Assembly: GCF_028583425.1 (NCBI RefSeq)
Contig: NC_072801.1
Span: 9,568,001-9,632,000 of the forward strand
Origin: Eublepharis macularius
Taxonomy: Eukaryota; Chordata; Lepidosauria; Squamata; Eublepharidae
DNA: 64,000 nt
Direction of reading: 5' to 3'
Both the position numbers and the translations under genes were made by a program. Shown piece by piece: positions 1 through 13,949 of the stretch (position 1 is its first letter; each line of letters opens with the position of its first letter). The notes below the pieces were generated by a model. It ran no database searches and had not been told where the DNA came from. It saw only the letters and a list, made by a program, of their open reading frames with translations.

Positions 1-64
1 TCATTTAGATACTTATACCCACTTTCCTCTCCAATGGGACCCAAAGCAGCTTACAATATTATTC

Positions 65-350
65 TAGCCTAGCCTTGACCAGGGCCAGGGCCTTTTCAGC
101 CCTGGCTCCAGCCTGGTGGATCTCTCTCTCTGTCAAGACTAGGGCCCTGCAAAACTTGCTACCGTTCTGCCGGGCCTGTAAGACACAGATGTTCTGCCAG
201 GCTTATGGTGGTGGTTGAGGCATGGGCGATCGGCCTGGTTGGCCTCTCTGCTGCAGCCTCTGATCCGCTTGTTATACATTCTGGCGACCTGCCTGCTTTA
301 CCTCCAAGACAGTCGTGTGTGGGATGTATTATGGTGAACCATCTCGCTGA
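65..350 (+). mobile_element. 3' fragment of an L2-type LINE
   Basis: The segment shares several runs with the 3' part of the LINE at 58381-59668, including 'accagggccagggcctttt', 'agcctggtgga' and 'ttctgccgggcctgtaaga'. Only the end of the reverse-transcriptase reading frame and the start of the 3'UTR are left, and no open frame survives. The L2-type label is carried over from the longer copy. Confidence 0.65.
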
Positions 351-372
351 ATTTTAGATTGTTGTTTTAATT

Positions 373-616
373 TTTGGTGTAATGGTTAAGAGCACTGGGA
401 CTCTAATCTGGAGAGCTGGGTTTGATTTCTCAGTCCTCCACTTGAAGCCAGCTGGGTGACCTTGGGTCAGTCACAGCTCTCTCAGGGATCTCTCAGCCCC
501 ACCCACCTCACTGGGTGATTGTTGTGGGGATAGTAATAACATACTTTGTAAACCACTCTGAGTGAGCATTAAGTCATCCTGAAGGGCGGTATATAAATTT
601 GTTGTTGTTGTTGTTA
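373..616 (+). mobile_element. tRNA-derived SINE with LINE-like tail
   Basis: The 5' part looks like a degenerate tRNA head: an A-box-like 'tggtgtaatggttaagagc' and a B-box-like 'gggtttgatttc'. A conserved body follows ('gccagctgggtgaccttggg') and then a tail 'gaagggcggtatataaat' with GTT repeats. Copies of the same family lie at 19116-19372 (+) and 10651-10896 (-). Confidence 0.75.
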
Positions 617-2539
617 GAACAATGAAATTGTATATTTTATCTTTTATTGTGTATGGTTGTTGTCATTTATTGTATTACTGTATAATGTTGTAACCTGCCC
701 TAAGCCCACTCGCAGGGAGGGCAGGCAAGAAATCTAATTAATTAAATTATTCTTCCCACCTCCATTTTATCCTAATAACAACAGCAGAGTGGGGATTCAA
801 ACTTAGTCTGACATGAACTGCTGCATCATGCTGGCTCCCTATTTTAGAAGAGAGATTATATTTATGATATTATAAAAATATTTGTTCTTCATATATAAAC
901 GGTGTTTGTTTGTGATATTTGGATGTGGCTGCTGCTCTTTACCAAGGACAGATATCAGGAAAGAGATAAACAGGGACCAATTGCTTGTTTTTACACTGTT
1001 TGTTAACTGCATATCTCTCAGGCAGATACTCTTTGATGCAAGTCCTGCAGTCAAGGTTGGCTCATTCTTCCTGTTGTGGTTTCATGAGGACCTCAGATAC
1101 CTGGGACTTCTGATCCTCCCCCTCTAAAACTGAGGAATATTGGTCATATCCCTTTTTGTGAGAGGAAAAAAAGAAAGAAAAAATCTCCAGAGTTAAGAGA
1201 GGGGAAGGCAAAGAGGGGTTATTCATTCTTGTATCAACACGGGCTTCACACCCTGTCGGCAAGGAACGCCCTCCCCAAACCTGTTCATTTAGTCACAGCT
1301 TTAAGTCACACCTGTCCTGTCACTGATGAGCAAAAATATCACCTGCACCCAGATGGAGGGTGTTGCCTTAGCAACCAAATGGGCCTATTCTGGCTGTGGC
1401 TTGCTAGGCCTGGTGGGATCACCAGACCCATACAAAGTGCTTGTTATGAGACTTTTGTTTTATCAAATTTATATTCCATCCTCCCCGTGAATGGGCTCAG
1501 GGGGGCTAACAACAAAAGAAAACATTATACATTAAACCATATACAAATATCTAAAAAACAATATTTAAAAGTTAAATATAATATGAAAAATACAAAAACA
1601 TGTATAAATGGAACCAGAAAAATGAAATCCTAATCTATCATGCTGATGTTCTAGTATAAAAATGCACACAAGCTGTAGTGAGCATCACATATCGCTTTCC
1701 TCTTAACATTCCTAATCAAAATGAAAGCTGACTTGCAACACGGCCAGTCTCCGCGAGGGGCTGTTCCCACCCTCTACTCCAAACATCCCCCTCTGCTTCA
1801 GCGGATCTCTCATTTCTAAAATGGTCAGCATTTAAAAGTAAAGCCCACTGAGAAACTGAAGCCTCTAGCCAGGTTGCGAAGTTGCCAGAGGGTGAGAGAG
1901 ATGGTTTCTGCACAGGGCCAGAAGCATTCTGGTTCAGTAATTGTGGTGCAGAAGACAGAGTATTTAACTTGAACTGTCTGGGGGAAACGTTGGATACAAA
2001 TCTCCCTGGCTCCGTGCTGTTGTGAGGGTGAAGTGACATTCTCATCCCAGGTATGCCATCGCCAGTTGTTTGGTGGGAGGGGTGGGGTAAGCCAACACAG
2101 TTTTCTTATTTGGGGCATTTTAGAGTTTTATATAATATATTCACTGCTGTTGCAACTTCCAGTTAGAATCCAGTGTGTGAGGACAGAAGGGACTTTTCGA
2201 CTCTCCCGCTGCCACCAAGCTGTTTGGGGGAAATTGTGGGTGCCCATGTAAAAGCTCGTGGGGCAAAGGGGCAAGGCTTCAAAAGTTGGCATCCCTAAAA
2301 GAACTGCCACTTTTTTTATTAGCCTTGCTTCTGTGCAGCGTGCATAACTTTAGCAGGTAAAACTTCTCCCGCTTCTTTTTGCACCTCTCTGCTCAGTTTC
2401 AGCCTGTTGTTAAAGTTAGGGCACCGAGTGAGACATTTTTTAAAAAGATGCTGGCAACTCTGATGTCACCTGCCTCAGATGTCACCAGGGGCAGAAAAAG
2501 GTACTCGGCAACAGATGGTTCCCTTAGCAACTTGCACTG
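617..2539. other. 5' flanking DNA without a recognised gene
   Basis: No open frame here has recognisable protein similarity. The stretch 1468-1640 resembles an old LINE/SINE 3' end on the minus strand (the module 'gaatgggctcagg' recurs near 38697). The rest looks like unique or very old sequence. Distal regulatory elements of PPL could lie here, but nothing in the bases shows one. Confidence 0.5.
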
Positions 2540-2886
2540 CTAGCCAAAGCAGTGGAAGAAATCATGTCGTCCTGGGCAAGCTCCGCCTGCATTTCTGACA
2601 TGTGTGCTGCTAGGTATGACCCCACCTCCCTGCAGGAGGCTGTCCCGGGCTAGCTTAGCAGCTCGCACCTCCCCTGGCAGCAGTGACAGAGAGGCAGGAG
2701 CCCGGGTAGCTGCTGCCCTCCTCTCCACCGAGCTCTCCTCTCCCTGCAGGATCTAGCAGCGAAGACGCCTGGCCTTTTGCCAAACGGGAAGGAGCGCTGC
2801 CAGCTGCCCGGTGACAGTTCCTTGATCTCCCCCCCCCCCGCCCCCACGCGACCAGATTTTCTCTACTGGCTCCTGGGGCCGGCAGG
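2540..2886 (+). promoter_or_regulatory. PPL: putative PPL core promoter and 5'UTR
   Basis: This segment directly precedes the periplakin start codon and is more GC-rich than the flank. It has several CpGs and a C-run with a GC-box-like core at about 2830-2850. I see no TATA box. The start site cannot be placed from sequence alone. The initiator at 2887 has A at -3, a favourable context. The assignment rests mainly on position. Confidence 0.4.
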
Positions 2887-2948
2887 ATGCATTCGCTTTT
2901 CAAGAAACGGAACAAGGGGAAATACAGCCCGACAGTCCAGAAGAAAAG
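2887..2948 (+). CDS. PPL: PPL exon 1 (coding part)
   Basis: It encodes residues 1-20 and two bases of codon 21. The head is basic and starts MHSLFKKRNKGKYS. The donor is aaaag|gtgggt. Codon 21 is completed by the first base of exon 2, giving Ser, as expected for periplakin. The start is supported by family identity and by A at -3. Confidence 0.93.
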
Positions 2949-4636
2949 GTGGGTGTCCCAGCTGCGGTCTGCAAGGGGAATTCAGTGCCTGGCCAAGCAA
3001 CCTGTGGGGAATGAATGGTCGTGAATCTCGCCCTGGAGCTGTTGTGCAAAGCCTCAGAAATAGGTGCTCGGCAGTCTGTGTTCTTTCTGCCTGCACCTCG
3101 TCCAGTGTAACCAGATCAACAGTGCTGTTTGTTCTACTGGCTTGTAAACTTGCTTTTCTCTCTGCACTTACATTGATTCTAGAGATGGGTTCAAGTCCCT
3201 TCTATTCAGTGCCTGGAAATCCTTGAAGCCCTCTTCTGGAATCTTATATTAGGTGGGCAAAAGATCCTGTGCACATGCTGTATGGTAGCACTACTGAAAA
3301 CTTTAGGAATGGGTATCTGAGATTGAAAGGAAAACTGCCTTTTTTGTACTGGCCCTGATCCTGTGGCTTTGGTAACAGCTACTCAAAAACCTAGCAAGCA
3401 AAGATTTACCTGGCGTTGAGATGGGGGAGGGGGGGAGTTTCTCCTTGTTAATTTCTGTGTCTTAATGAAATATGAGCAGAGAACGATGGCACCTTTACTG
3501 CCGAGTAAACCCTGACTCTTAGATTTGTTTGGTGACAGTTAACACATGAGAAGAACTTTGTATATGCTCAGCAGTGGCTGAGGCCCTGACTCTGAAATAG
3601 GCTAAGCCCGGGTGAATCCTCTCATATTTAAGCTTTGGGGTTCTTCTTTCTGTAGCCTGCTATGTTTATTCAAAAAGCAAGTTTCACTGTGTCAAAGGGA
3701 ATGAACTCCCAGAAAAGCAGGCAGAGAACTGCTGCCTTAATTTTCCTCAGCACATTTTGCTGGAGTCTGTTGACACATTCCAGAATTTAATCTCTCAGGG
3801 TGCGGCCCTTTGCACCCTCTTTCTCCCCCCCCCCCCCAAATATTGGCATACTTCTGATTTACTGCTCCTTCCAGAGCCAAGTAACATGTCTGGATGCATC
3901 CCAATTAAAACAGCAACTAGGTTGATTTGATAAAAACAGGACTTGAATTTATGCTGCTGCTTTCTACCAAGTCAGACCATTGAGCTCTGTAGCTCTGTAC
4001 TCTGAGACATGACAGCTCTCCAAATTTAATTTACTTAATCTGTGAATTCATTAATGTATTCTGAACACGCAAGGCTTTGCCAAAAGCACCATACCCCAGA
4101 GGTATGCTTGCTATCAAATTCACAAAATATGGTCTGTGACAACTACTAGGTGTTTTGTGTTGGGTGGAGGGAGGCATTCGTGTCCAGGACTCCAGCTGTA
4201 AAACAAATGCTAGCAGGGTGCAGCACTCAGCTTGTTGAAAGACAAAATTACCTCTGGACAGTGCAAAGCCGAACAGGCTTCCTGTATCTTTACTTGTTCT
4301 GTAGAAGAGGGAATTTGGGGAACTGCAGTTCTGCTTGGCACCTGCTGTGTAACTCAGGGCCATATTAATCCATCCCCGGGCCCTGAGGCTTTCAGGTATT
4401 TTGGGCCCCCTCTGGCACTTCAGTCCCCCCAGTACAGCTGACAGCCTGACTCTGGTAGGGTAGGTACTGGACTGCAGTACATAGCCCTATATCCATTTTG
4501 AGGGTCTCCTGAAGAATTCAATTCACAGTTTTAAAAATATTTTTATTGCACGAGTAGAACTCTTCCAGAAAGCACGTTTTGGGGGCACAATTGTTCAATA
4601 CTGTAGTATTTTGAAGTGAATAAAATTTTTATTCTT

Positions 4637-4695
<59 letters not shown>

Positions 4696-7600
4696 TAATT
4701 GTTTTAATATAAGAGACAATTTGTTTAACTTCAATAAGGAAGCAGTTAATTATCTTATAAATAGAGGTTATATAAAAGAATCAATTAATTGTAATTTATC
4801 TGATGGTGTGCCTCAGCAAAAAAAAAAATTACGGGCCCCTAGTCCTTGCGGGGCCCCTGGGCTTCAGCCTAGTCAGCCTTAGGGATAATGCAGCCCTGGT
4901 GTAACTATTAAAACGACAGTATCCTTGCCTGCCACTGTGTTTCTTACCGCCAATCACAGGACCCACAGAATTTATATCGCCGGGCCACCATTAGGTATTT
5001 GATAGCACCTCGACATCCCGCCTTTGTCTGTCTGGTGTGACAGGTGAGATTCCTGTATCCGAAAGGAGCTTCCTTCCTCTTTGCTTTCATAGGCGCCCTG
5101 ATAGACTTGGGTATTTCTTTGGTTAAAATCCTCTTGCACCATGACAGGCCATGTGGTGGAGCAGTTAGGGTGTCAAAGTAGGATTTGGGAGACTCAAGTT
5201 CCAATTCCCACACTGAGCCTGGGGCAACCGTCCTTTCTTTGCCTTACCTACCCCACAGGGCTGTAGAGAAGCTAAAATGGGCACAACAGAATCATGCCTG
5301 CTGCCCTGAGCTCCATGGAAAGGTGTGACCAAAAAAAAATGTAGTAGGAAGATCAAAGTGGGCTTTTTTTGCCCAGACCTTTCCAGCAAGCACACTAGCA
5401 TTTAATAAATATGCAGGTGTTCCTCAAGAATATGGCATTTCAGGAGGGAAGGGCTGCATTCAGGGCTGCTAAGAGGCCCCAAGACAAAAAAAAACCCTTC
5501 TCCCCCCCCCCCCGCCACTGCATTCAGAATGCAGCATCCCAGATGCTTGATTATTTTTTTCATTTAGATCCTACCTTTCTCTTCAAAGGAGGACACAAAG
5601 TGGCTTACATCTTTTCCCTCTCTTCTGCATGCTATCCGTGCAACAACTCTGTGAGGTAGGATAGGCTGAGAGCGTCTGACTGGCCCAAGGTCACCCAGCT
5701 AGCTTCCACGGCAGGTGGGAGATTTGAACCTGTGTCTCCCAGATTCTAATCCAGCACTCTAGCCACTGCACCAAACTGGCTAGAACCAGTACACAGTTAA
5801 TATTCCCCCAGAAGAACCTTGCCTAGCTCCCTGCGGTTTCCTGAGCACCTGTACTTGTGTATCGCTTGACTCCCGCCCCACCTCAGATGCCCAACTGCTT
5901 TTCCTCAGACCTCTTGTCATTTCCTCACTCCTTGCAGTAACATGGAATGTAGTTTAACAAGTGAATGAATGCAAGGGTTATTAGTTACAACTCCCTGAGT
6001 GACAAATTGCACACCCGTCTTCAAATAACAAATAAAATGCCTGGAGGCATGTGCAGAGTGCCTTTTCTCAACCCCACAGCCCACTAATCACAATGCTACC
6101 CTCTTCTTCACAACTCAGCATAGCTGATTAGAGCACTTGCACCTTTAAAAAGTCTGACAGCAGTGAGGAATCCGCCATGTGAAGCTTTCACAATCCTTGC
6201 ACCTCTGAGATGGAATAACCTGCGCCAGTCGTGTCCCCCCCCCCCCCCGTGCTGCTATTCAAGTTGACTGTTTTAATCACAGATCACTCCCCGCCAGGCA
6301 GTGAATATTTTTCAGGTCAGTGGGTAAACTTTCCAAGGAAGATTTGAGTCCCAGCAACCAAGGACCTTTGGAGCCTCTTACCATGCTCCTCCTTTCTCAT
6401 CTTCTACTCCGGAGGCAAGTTCCAAGTTTCCATATAAGCAGGGGATCAAGTCCTCCTCGTTCCTTACAAGCCCCCAGAGAAGCTTTTGGCCCCATCTTTC
6501 CAAACAAGCATGTGGAAAAGTTTTGTGGATGCAAACACGTGACCTTCCTTGGGGGAATCCTGCCACAAGAGGAGCCAGGAAGGCGTGTTCTGTGTGGGCC
6601 CTGCAGCATTCTTGTCCAGAGGGTTTGTTATGGAGAAGCAGCCAGTGGGAGGGTGGGGCTGCAATCCTCTGCTCTTACTGTGTTTGTTGCAAGTGGCCCT
6701 GTCGGGCTGATGCCGTTTCAGAATGAACAAGTTGGACTCAGCCGGGCAAATGATCCAGGCTGGGTTACAGCTGCATTCCTTTCCCCTCTTTCTTGTCCAG
6801 AATGCCAGGCCTGTGGGGGCACCTGAAGCATACATTAAAGCGGAGTTTGCACACAGGTAGATTTTGGGCAATGCTTCCCCCAGCCTGTAACTACACACCA
6901 GGAAAGCATTATGTGTCAAAGTTCTGCAGCAAAAGGCATGGAGTTTGATGAGAAAGCAATGTTGGCAGTTCCTAAGAGAAGGAATTTAATGGTCATTCTT
7001 GTATTGCAGTTAGGAAAAAAGGTGACTCTTTTTTAGCTGCAGACTCATTTCAACTAAAGATGGGTAGCCATGCAGTCTTCAGCCAAGGATGTAGTACCTC
7101 AAGTCTAAATGGGTTTCATGTCCCCTATGCCAAATCACAGTCTTGTAGTACTGAGGAAATTTTCTACTAGGGAGTAAGCGCTATTAATTCTCAGTGGGAC
7201 TTACTTCAGAATAAACATGCTTAGAAAGGTATGGTCATGTTATGAATGGCCATAGGAATACACACACACACACACATTGCAGACAATTCTTTCCCCTCTA
7301 CCTTCCTAGGTATCTTCCTAGGTATCTCTGCCTCTGTTTAAAGTGAGAGGATGCATCCTGTCTGGATGCCTTGCAGCATTTGTTATTATTATACCTAATA
7401 CTAGCTTGATACCTGTGCTTCCCTATGGTATTTAACTACTTTAAATCCAGTTATAATACTTATGGGTATGCAACATTTTTTGGTGTGTGTGTTTTGAGTT
7501 GGCAACCCTAGCGAACTTTGAGGGGAAGACTGGGAGGTGCATTTGACCTCAGGACACATTCAATGACTCCCAATAGCAACTGCAGACTGTTTAGAATGTG

Positions 7601-10600
7601 GGGGGTGAGGACCAATCAGCCCGCATATACAAATGACCTCTGTGTTCCAACCGTCTCGGGGATGGGGATGAGGTGTGGAATGTTGTGAGGCCCAATCAGC
7701 CCACATATGCAAATGACCTTGAAAGGCTGGCCCAATCAGAGAAGAGTGGCCAAGCTGGCAGTGGATGGGGGCGCAAGCAGGCAGCAGCCTGCCAGCCACA
7801 CAGGGAAGCTGTATCCTTTTGGGAAAACACATTTTACCCTTTTTTACCCCCTTAGGGGGTGAATTTCTTAAAAATCTCTTCTTAGTGGGTGTTTACATCA
7901 TGAAAGGAATATTCTCCTCAAATTTCATGTTTCCAGGTCCAGGGGTTTGGGCTGGGTGTTGATGAAGCAGTCAGGACACTTGCCTTTATATATATAGATA
8001 CATTACACAGGGGGCTGTACAAGTTAAAAATGACAAAAAATCTAGTGCTCCCCCCCAAGACATAACAAGGCATCAAGAATGAGGAGGAAAAGGCGTGTTT
8101 ACAGAAAAGAAAGCCAGGGGAATAGGGACCATCTCGGGGTGAGCATCTGGCATCTGTGCATAACGAAGTGGCCAGTGAGAAGAGCCCTGCTGGACCAGAC
8201 CAGTGGCCCCTCCTGTCTCACACAGTGGCCAACCAGTGATTATGGAAGGCCAGCAACAGGGCCTAGAAGCTGAGGCCTTCTCCTGAGGCTGCCTCCTGGC
8301 AGTAGTGGCTTACAGCCTCTGAATGTGTAGGTTCTCTTTAGTCATTGTGACTTTTAGGCACTGATAGAGCTATCCTTCATTCATCTGCCTTATCCTCTTG
8401 TAAAGCTGCCTGTGCCTGCTGTCTCGCTACTACAACCTTTGGCAGTGAATTCCACATTTTAATCACTCACTGAGCAAAGAAGTATTTCCTTTTGTCAGTC
8501 CTGAATCTTCTGTCCATCAACTTCATTGGATGCCTTTGTGCCTGAAGGAAGGGGAGAAAGTGCCTTTCCTTGCTGGGAAATTCCCTCCACGAAGGGTTCC
8601 AAGGAAAGAAAATGGTAATGGCTTCCACCTCTCAGGGATCTGTTGAGAACATCTAGACTGACCTGTTAAAAAGATTCTAGTATTTTGGGAGAGGGAGCAA
8701 AAGTTCTCTCTGTCCATTTTCTCTGCAGCTTCATCCCAAAAAGGTGTTTAAGTTTGTCACCTTTTTCTGCCCCAGTTCTGATTCTCAGCAGCAAGAGATA
8801 CAAATATGATGAGTGAAGCTTTTCCTGGTATGGAGTGATTGGCAGGGGCAGAGAGGGAACTTCATTTGCTTTTTGTGTGTAAGGCAAAGATCAGTGTGAG
8901 TTGTGTATGTGTTTTGTTTAAATGATGGGATATTTGCACTGTCAAAACCAGAACATCCTGTGGAGGAAGGGGCAGGTTGGACTGCTGGAGACGGGGAAAA
9001 GATGCTTCAAGCCCAGGCAGAAGCAGGCAAATCGCCACTCATATTGTAGAATGACTCATTGTAGGAGAAGGGGAAACTGGAACAGATCCAGATTCCGATA
9101 TGCAATTAGCATTTGCGAATTAGGATCAAAGACCAACTGATTTTACAAGCAAGACAGGAGGACATCCAGAAACGAGATCACTGTAAGATGGCAGACTGTC
9201 CAGTACCTCTCGGGAAAAGGATGTCAACTGGGCTAGAGATCCTGCCCTGCAAAGTACTTGCTTACCATAGTGGTTAATCCAGCCCTGGCTGCTTTGCAAA
9301 GCCAGCTGCCGTGCAGAGATACAGCGGCCCGTACCTTTAGGCGTAGGTTGCCAATTCATTTTGCATTTGCTGCCTTGCAATAATTACTCAGCGATGGGGA
9401 CGAAATGAAAAGATTGTTGAAGATGGTATGATGGGTGCAGCCCTTCCCGCTATTATCCTGGCTTTGTAGAGCTTTGGAAATCGGTTTGACCACAGATGTT
9501 AAGAGGGTCAAAGGAAAGGCAGGAGTTTATGCCTCTGCCATAATACCTCTTTAAACCTATTGTCCATCTGCAGCATAAGATTTTGGTCTTCTGTGATGTA
9601 AAACAACAGAGAATGTTCCCTTCGCCATCATGGTTAGCTTAGCCTTTTTCCAGCTTTGCAATCTGAACCGTGTTGGTAATATTTCACATTTATATAGCGT
9701 TTTTTTAATATAGTGCTTAGAGAGTTCAAAGTGCTTGATGTCTATTTTCCATTGAAATCCTTGGTTTTTGGAAGATTGGAAAAAACTAAAAAAATATATA
9801 GAAAAGAGATGGGATGTTAAGGGACAATTATGGTCTTTTGAAGGGTTTTAAAGATATTAAGTAAGATAAGATTTAGTTAAGATCTTTACCAATAACTAGA
9901 TAAGAACAACTATAGTATAGAAATAATGTGATAATAATAATGGGGGTTTGGAGTGCTGTTGGAAGTCAATATGGAAAAGGGGGAGGGGAGGGGGTGGGGG
10001 AAATAAAATGAACTGTACACGTGTTTTAATCCGATTGTATTGACCCATCCAATAAAAAACTATTTTTTTAAAAAAAGAAATCCTTGCCTCCATGTTGCTG
10101 ATGGAGAACTGAGGCTCTGAGGGAAACAGATTGCGCCACTGTGTTCATGAACCAAGCGAGACTTGAACCAGCAGCATCTCAGAACATGGCCTCTTCTCTT
10201 GGCCATTGTACTACACCAAATCCCGCCATAGATGCCGTCTAGTCCAGCTTTCTGTTTCCCATAGGTTCGATTCCTCAGGAGGCCCACAAGCAATGGCAAA
10301 GAGGCCTGAACCTGTTCCTGTTGGCCCCCCCAGATCCAAAGGTATACTTCCTCTGAATATGGAGGCTCCATTTAGCCATCGTGGTTAGCAGCCACTAATG
10401 GACTTCTGTTCCATGAAGTTGCCCTTTTAAAACCATCCAAGATAATGGTTATCAAATATCAATATCTTGTGGCAGCAAGTTCCAAAAGACAACTGTAACT
10501 AAACGGTTCTTTTAGTTTCATGGTCTGCTTTGTTTCATGGTCTACTTCAAGCCTGAGGACAGTTTTATGGATATTTATAGGTTGCTCAGTGGGTGTTTCA

Positions 10601-13600
10601 TGCTGTTTTTATGGCCAAGACTTGTTTTAATATGACTTTGGACCAGTTAACAACAACAACAACATTTGATTTATATACTGCCCTTCAGGATGACTTAACA
10701 CCCACTCAGAGCGGTTTACAAAGTATGTCATTATTATCTCCCCAACAAAACACCTTGTGAGGTGGGTGGGGATGAGAGAGCTAGAAGCTGTGACTGACCA
10801 AAGGTCACCCAGCTGACTTCAAGTGGAGGAGTGAGGAATCAAACCCGGTTCTCCAGATTAGAGTCCAGTGCTCTTAACCACTACACCAAACTGCCTCTCA
10901 GCCTAACCTACCTCACAGGGTTGTTGAGAGGAGAGGAGACCGATATAAACCACTTTGACTCCCCACTGGGGAGAAACCTGGGGTACAAATGAAGTAAAAT
11001 AAATACCTTATGTTGTGTTTTTATGGTATTATATTATGGGGTTTTTTACTTTTTATTTTTCAGTTTGATTCAGTAACTCATTAACAACCGCTGATAGTCC
11101 TAAAATAAAGGAACTTTACAAAAATATGGATTTTTCACCTTATTGTAAAGATGGATTGTGAGATCAATACAAGCAGGCTTGAACCTAAAAACATACATTC
11201 CCTAAATATGTCAATTGTACATTTTTAAATCTGACCTCAATCCGATACTTACCAAGGTCTAGTATATTGGGGTGTCAGGGGGAGGGTAGAAAAGTTCTCT
11301 TTATCAACGTACATAGGAATGCAGAGAACATCGGTTTGGCTGTCAGTCATCTGCCTTTCCGCTGTTTTCAGAGCTTTGACTCTCTGTCTTTGCTAAGAAT
11401 TAAAACAGTGTCTCTCCATCTCCAGTGAAGATGTCTCAGTCTCCCACTGATAAGGTTGTCAGCCTCCAGGCGGTGGCTGGAGATCTCCCGGAATTACAAC
11501 TGATCTCCAGCTGACAGATATCAGCTCCCCTGGAGTAAATGGCTGCTTTGGAGGGTGGATGCTATGGCATTACATCCTGCTGAGCTTCTTTCCCTCCCTA
11601 AACCCCACCCTCTCCAAGCTCCACCCACAAAATCTCCAGGAATATCGCTGCCTGGAGCTGGCAACCCATGATGCACATGATGCAACGGTCTCTGCATCTT
11701 TGCATTTCTACACTGAAGGAGGGCTTGTAAGTGGTTTTTGCTTTGCCTCTTGACAGTTGACATTTTTAAAAATTATGGACGTCTTTCCATAGGAAGGCAT
11801 TTGGGGTAATTGCCCACTGATCAGGGGCTTGCCGACAGGAAGCGCACGAATGCACCCTGTATTTCAAGTGCGTGTTGACAATAATCTTGTTGTAAAGAAA
11901 GCTATAATTTAACTGGGCCGAGAATTTCTGACTGCAAGAAGAGCTGATTATTCTAAATAGGGTTTCTCGTGGTGGAAAAAATGAAGGGAAACCTGACCTG
12001 GGTTGTTTGGTAGGGTGCCAAGTTGCCATGCCTGGACTTTAGCTGAAGGTTCAGCTTGGGGGCAAAATGTTCTGGGAACTTCTCTTGCACATGCTCCATG
12101 AATGGCTAATTCACAGTGCTAAAAAAGAAGAACAGGGTGTGTCTAGGAAAGTGGCTAACTGTGCAATCCCTAAAGCATAGCTGCACCTTCCTAACTAAGT
12201 CCATTGATTTAAATGAACTTGGGTGTAACTCTGCTTGGGATGGCACTGTGTCAGCCAGGCAGGTCAGACTCCCCTTGGCCAGCCACAGTCTGAAAACCAG
12301 CCCTCCCTGTTAACCAGGACAGTTAAATGGAACCTACATGTTTGGATGCAGTATACCTGTGAATACACAATACTACAGACAAGGAAAGATTTGCCTTCCT
12401 GCTCTACTTGGGGCCTTCTGTTTGGCCCTTCTCCAGGATGCTGGACTAGCTGGAACATCCGCTTGGTCTTGTTGGATGTTCTTGCTGGAAATGATAGCAC
12501 TGCTGTAAAGATCAGGGCTTTTTTTCAGCTGGAAGGCGGGGGAACGGAGTTCCGGAACCTCTTGAAAATGGTCACATGGCCGGTGGCCCCGCCCCCGATC
12601 TCCAGACAGAGGGGAGTTTGGATTGCCCTCCGCGCCGCGGAGCGGCGCGGAGGGCACTCTAAACTCCCCTCTGTCTGGAGATCAGGGGGCGGGGCCACCG
12701 GCCATGTGACCATTTTCTCCGAGGGCAACCCACTGAATTCCACCACCTCCCAGAAAAAAAAGCCCTGGTAAAGATTATTATTGAATTAATGTATGTGGAA
12801 CTCTTTGGATGCTGAAAAAGTGCTATACAAGTGCTGATACGATTTGTATTATTCATATACTGCCTCTTAGCTGATTGGATTGGTGGTGGCTTGTGTTGTT
12901 TTCGGGGAATATGGTGATGCTAAACTGACTGAGGTCTCAGCTTCGGAGTCCAAGAATAATTTTTAACTCCATGAGGGCTAGAAATGTGACCATTCACTGA
13001 TGTTCCTGTCTTCGGTAGTATTCTTGGCCTACTGCTACATTCCAGGGAGGGGCCATAGCTGAGGGACGGAGCACCTGCTTTGCATGCAGAAGGTCCTCTG
13101 GCTCAGGTTTCTGGTGTCCTCAGCTAATAGGATCTCAGGTAGCAGAATGAGGGTAGAGCTCCACCCAAGACCTTGGGAAGCAGCTGCCAGTCAGAAAGAA
13201 TAATACCAGGCAACCAGACCAGCAGGATGTGACAGCTTTGTGTGTTCGTTTCACATTCTGCAGAATTGCATGACAGGACTGAACACGTTCTGGGGTTGTA
13301 TTTTTTATTTCAGACTCGATGTATGTTAATTCAAGAACCTGGTGGAATTATGAGAAGGATATAAATAGCTGTTGTTGGCTTGCCCTTGCAAAACCATCCG
13401 TAGTTTTGCATCACCACAGCCAGATTTGTTCGACTTGGTTCAGACACAACTAAATGATTGTTTTATGTTAACTGAGTAGAGTTAGCACAATTGTCTAAAG
13501 GAGGGCCGTTCCACTGACTACAATTAGTTAGAGTCTCTCAATCCAGTATCTGAAACCATGGTTTAAAGCTTGTTAGTTAACCACGGTTAGTCTTGACTGT

Positions 13601-13879
13601 AGTTTCATGTGGAAGTGGCTTCCTTGGGAGGTGGTGGGTTCTCATTTGGAGGCTTTTAAGCAGAGGCTCGATGGCCATCTGACATCAATGCTGATTCTGT
13701 GAACCTGGGCAGATCCTGAGAGGGAGGGGCAGGAAGGGTTGCATCAGTGCTTAGTTCTCACGGCCCCTTCTCACATGCCCAGGGTAAGGCTGATCGCCAT
13801 CTTGGGGTCAGGTGACAGTTTTCCCCAGGCCAGTTTGACTGAGGTGTTTTGCAATCTTCTAGGCGTGGAGCAGGGGTCA

Positions 13880-13949
<70 letters not shown>

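Noticed and set aside
2777-3226. 149-codon frame overlapping PPL exon 1 in another frame
   Set aside because: It reads through the exon 1 donor and is out of frame with the conserved periplakin N-terminus.
6320-6826. 168-codon open frame on the + strand in intron 1
   Set aside because: No recognisable domain, an overlapping open frame exists on the other strand, and no flanking splice signals join it to PPL in frame with family sequence.
12235-12771. 178-codon open frame on the + strand
   Set aside because: It runs from unique intron DNA through MITE copy A and uses both arms of the palindrome. No homology.
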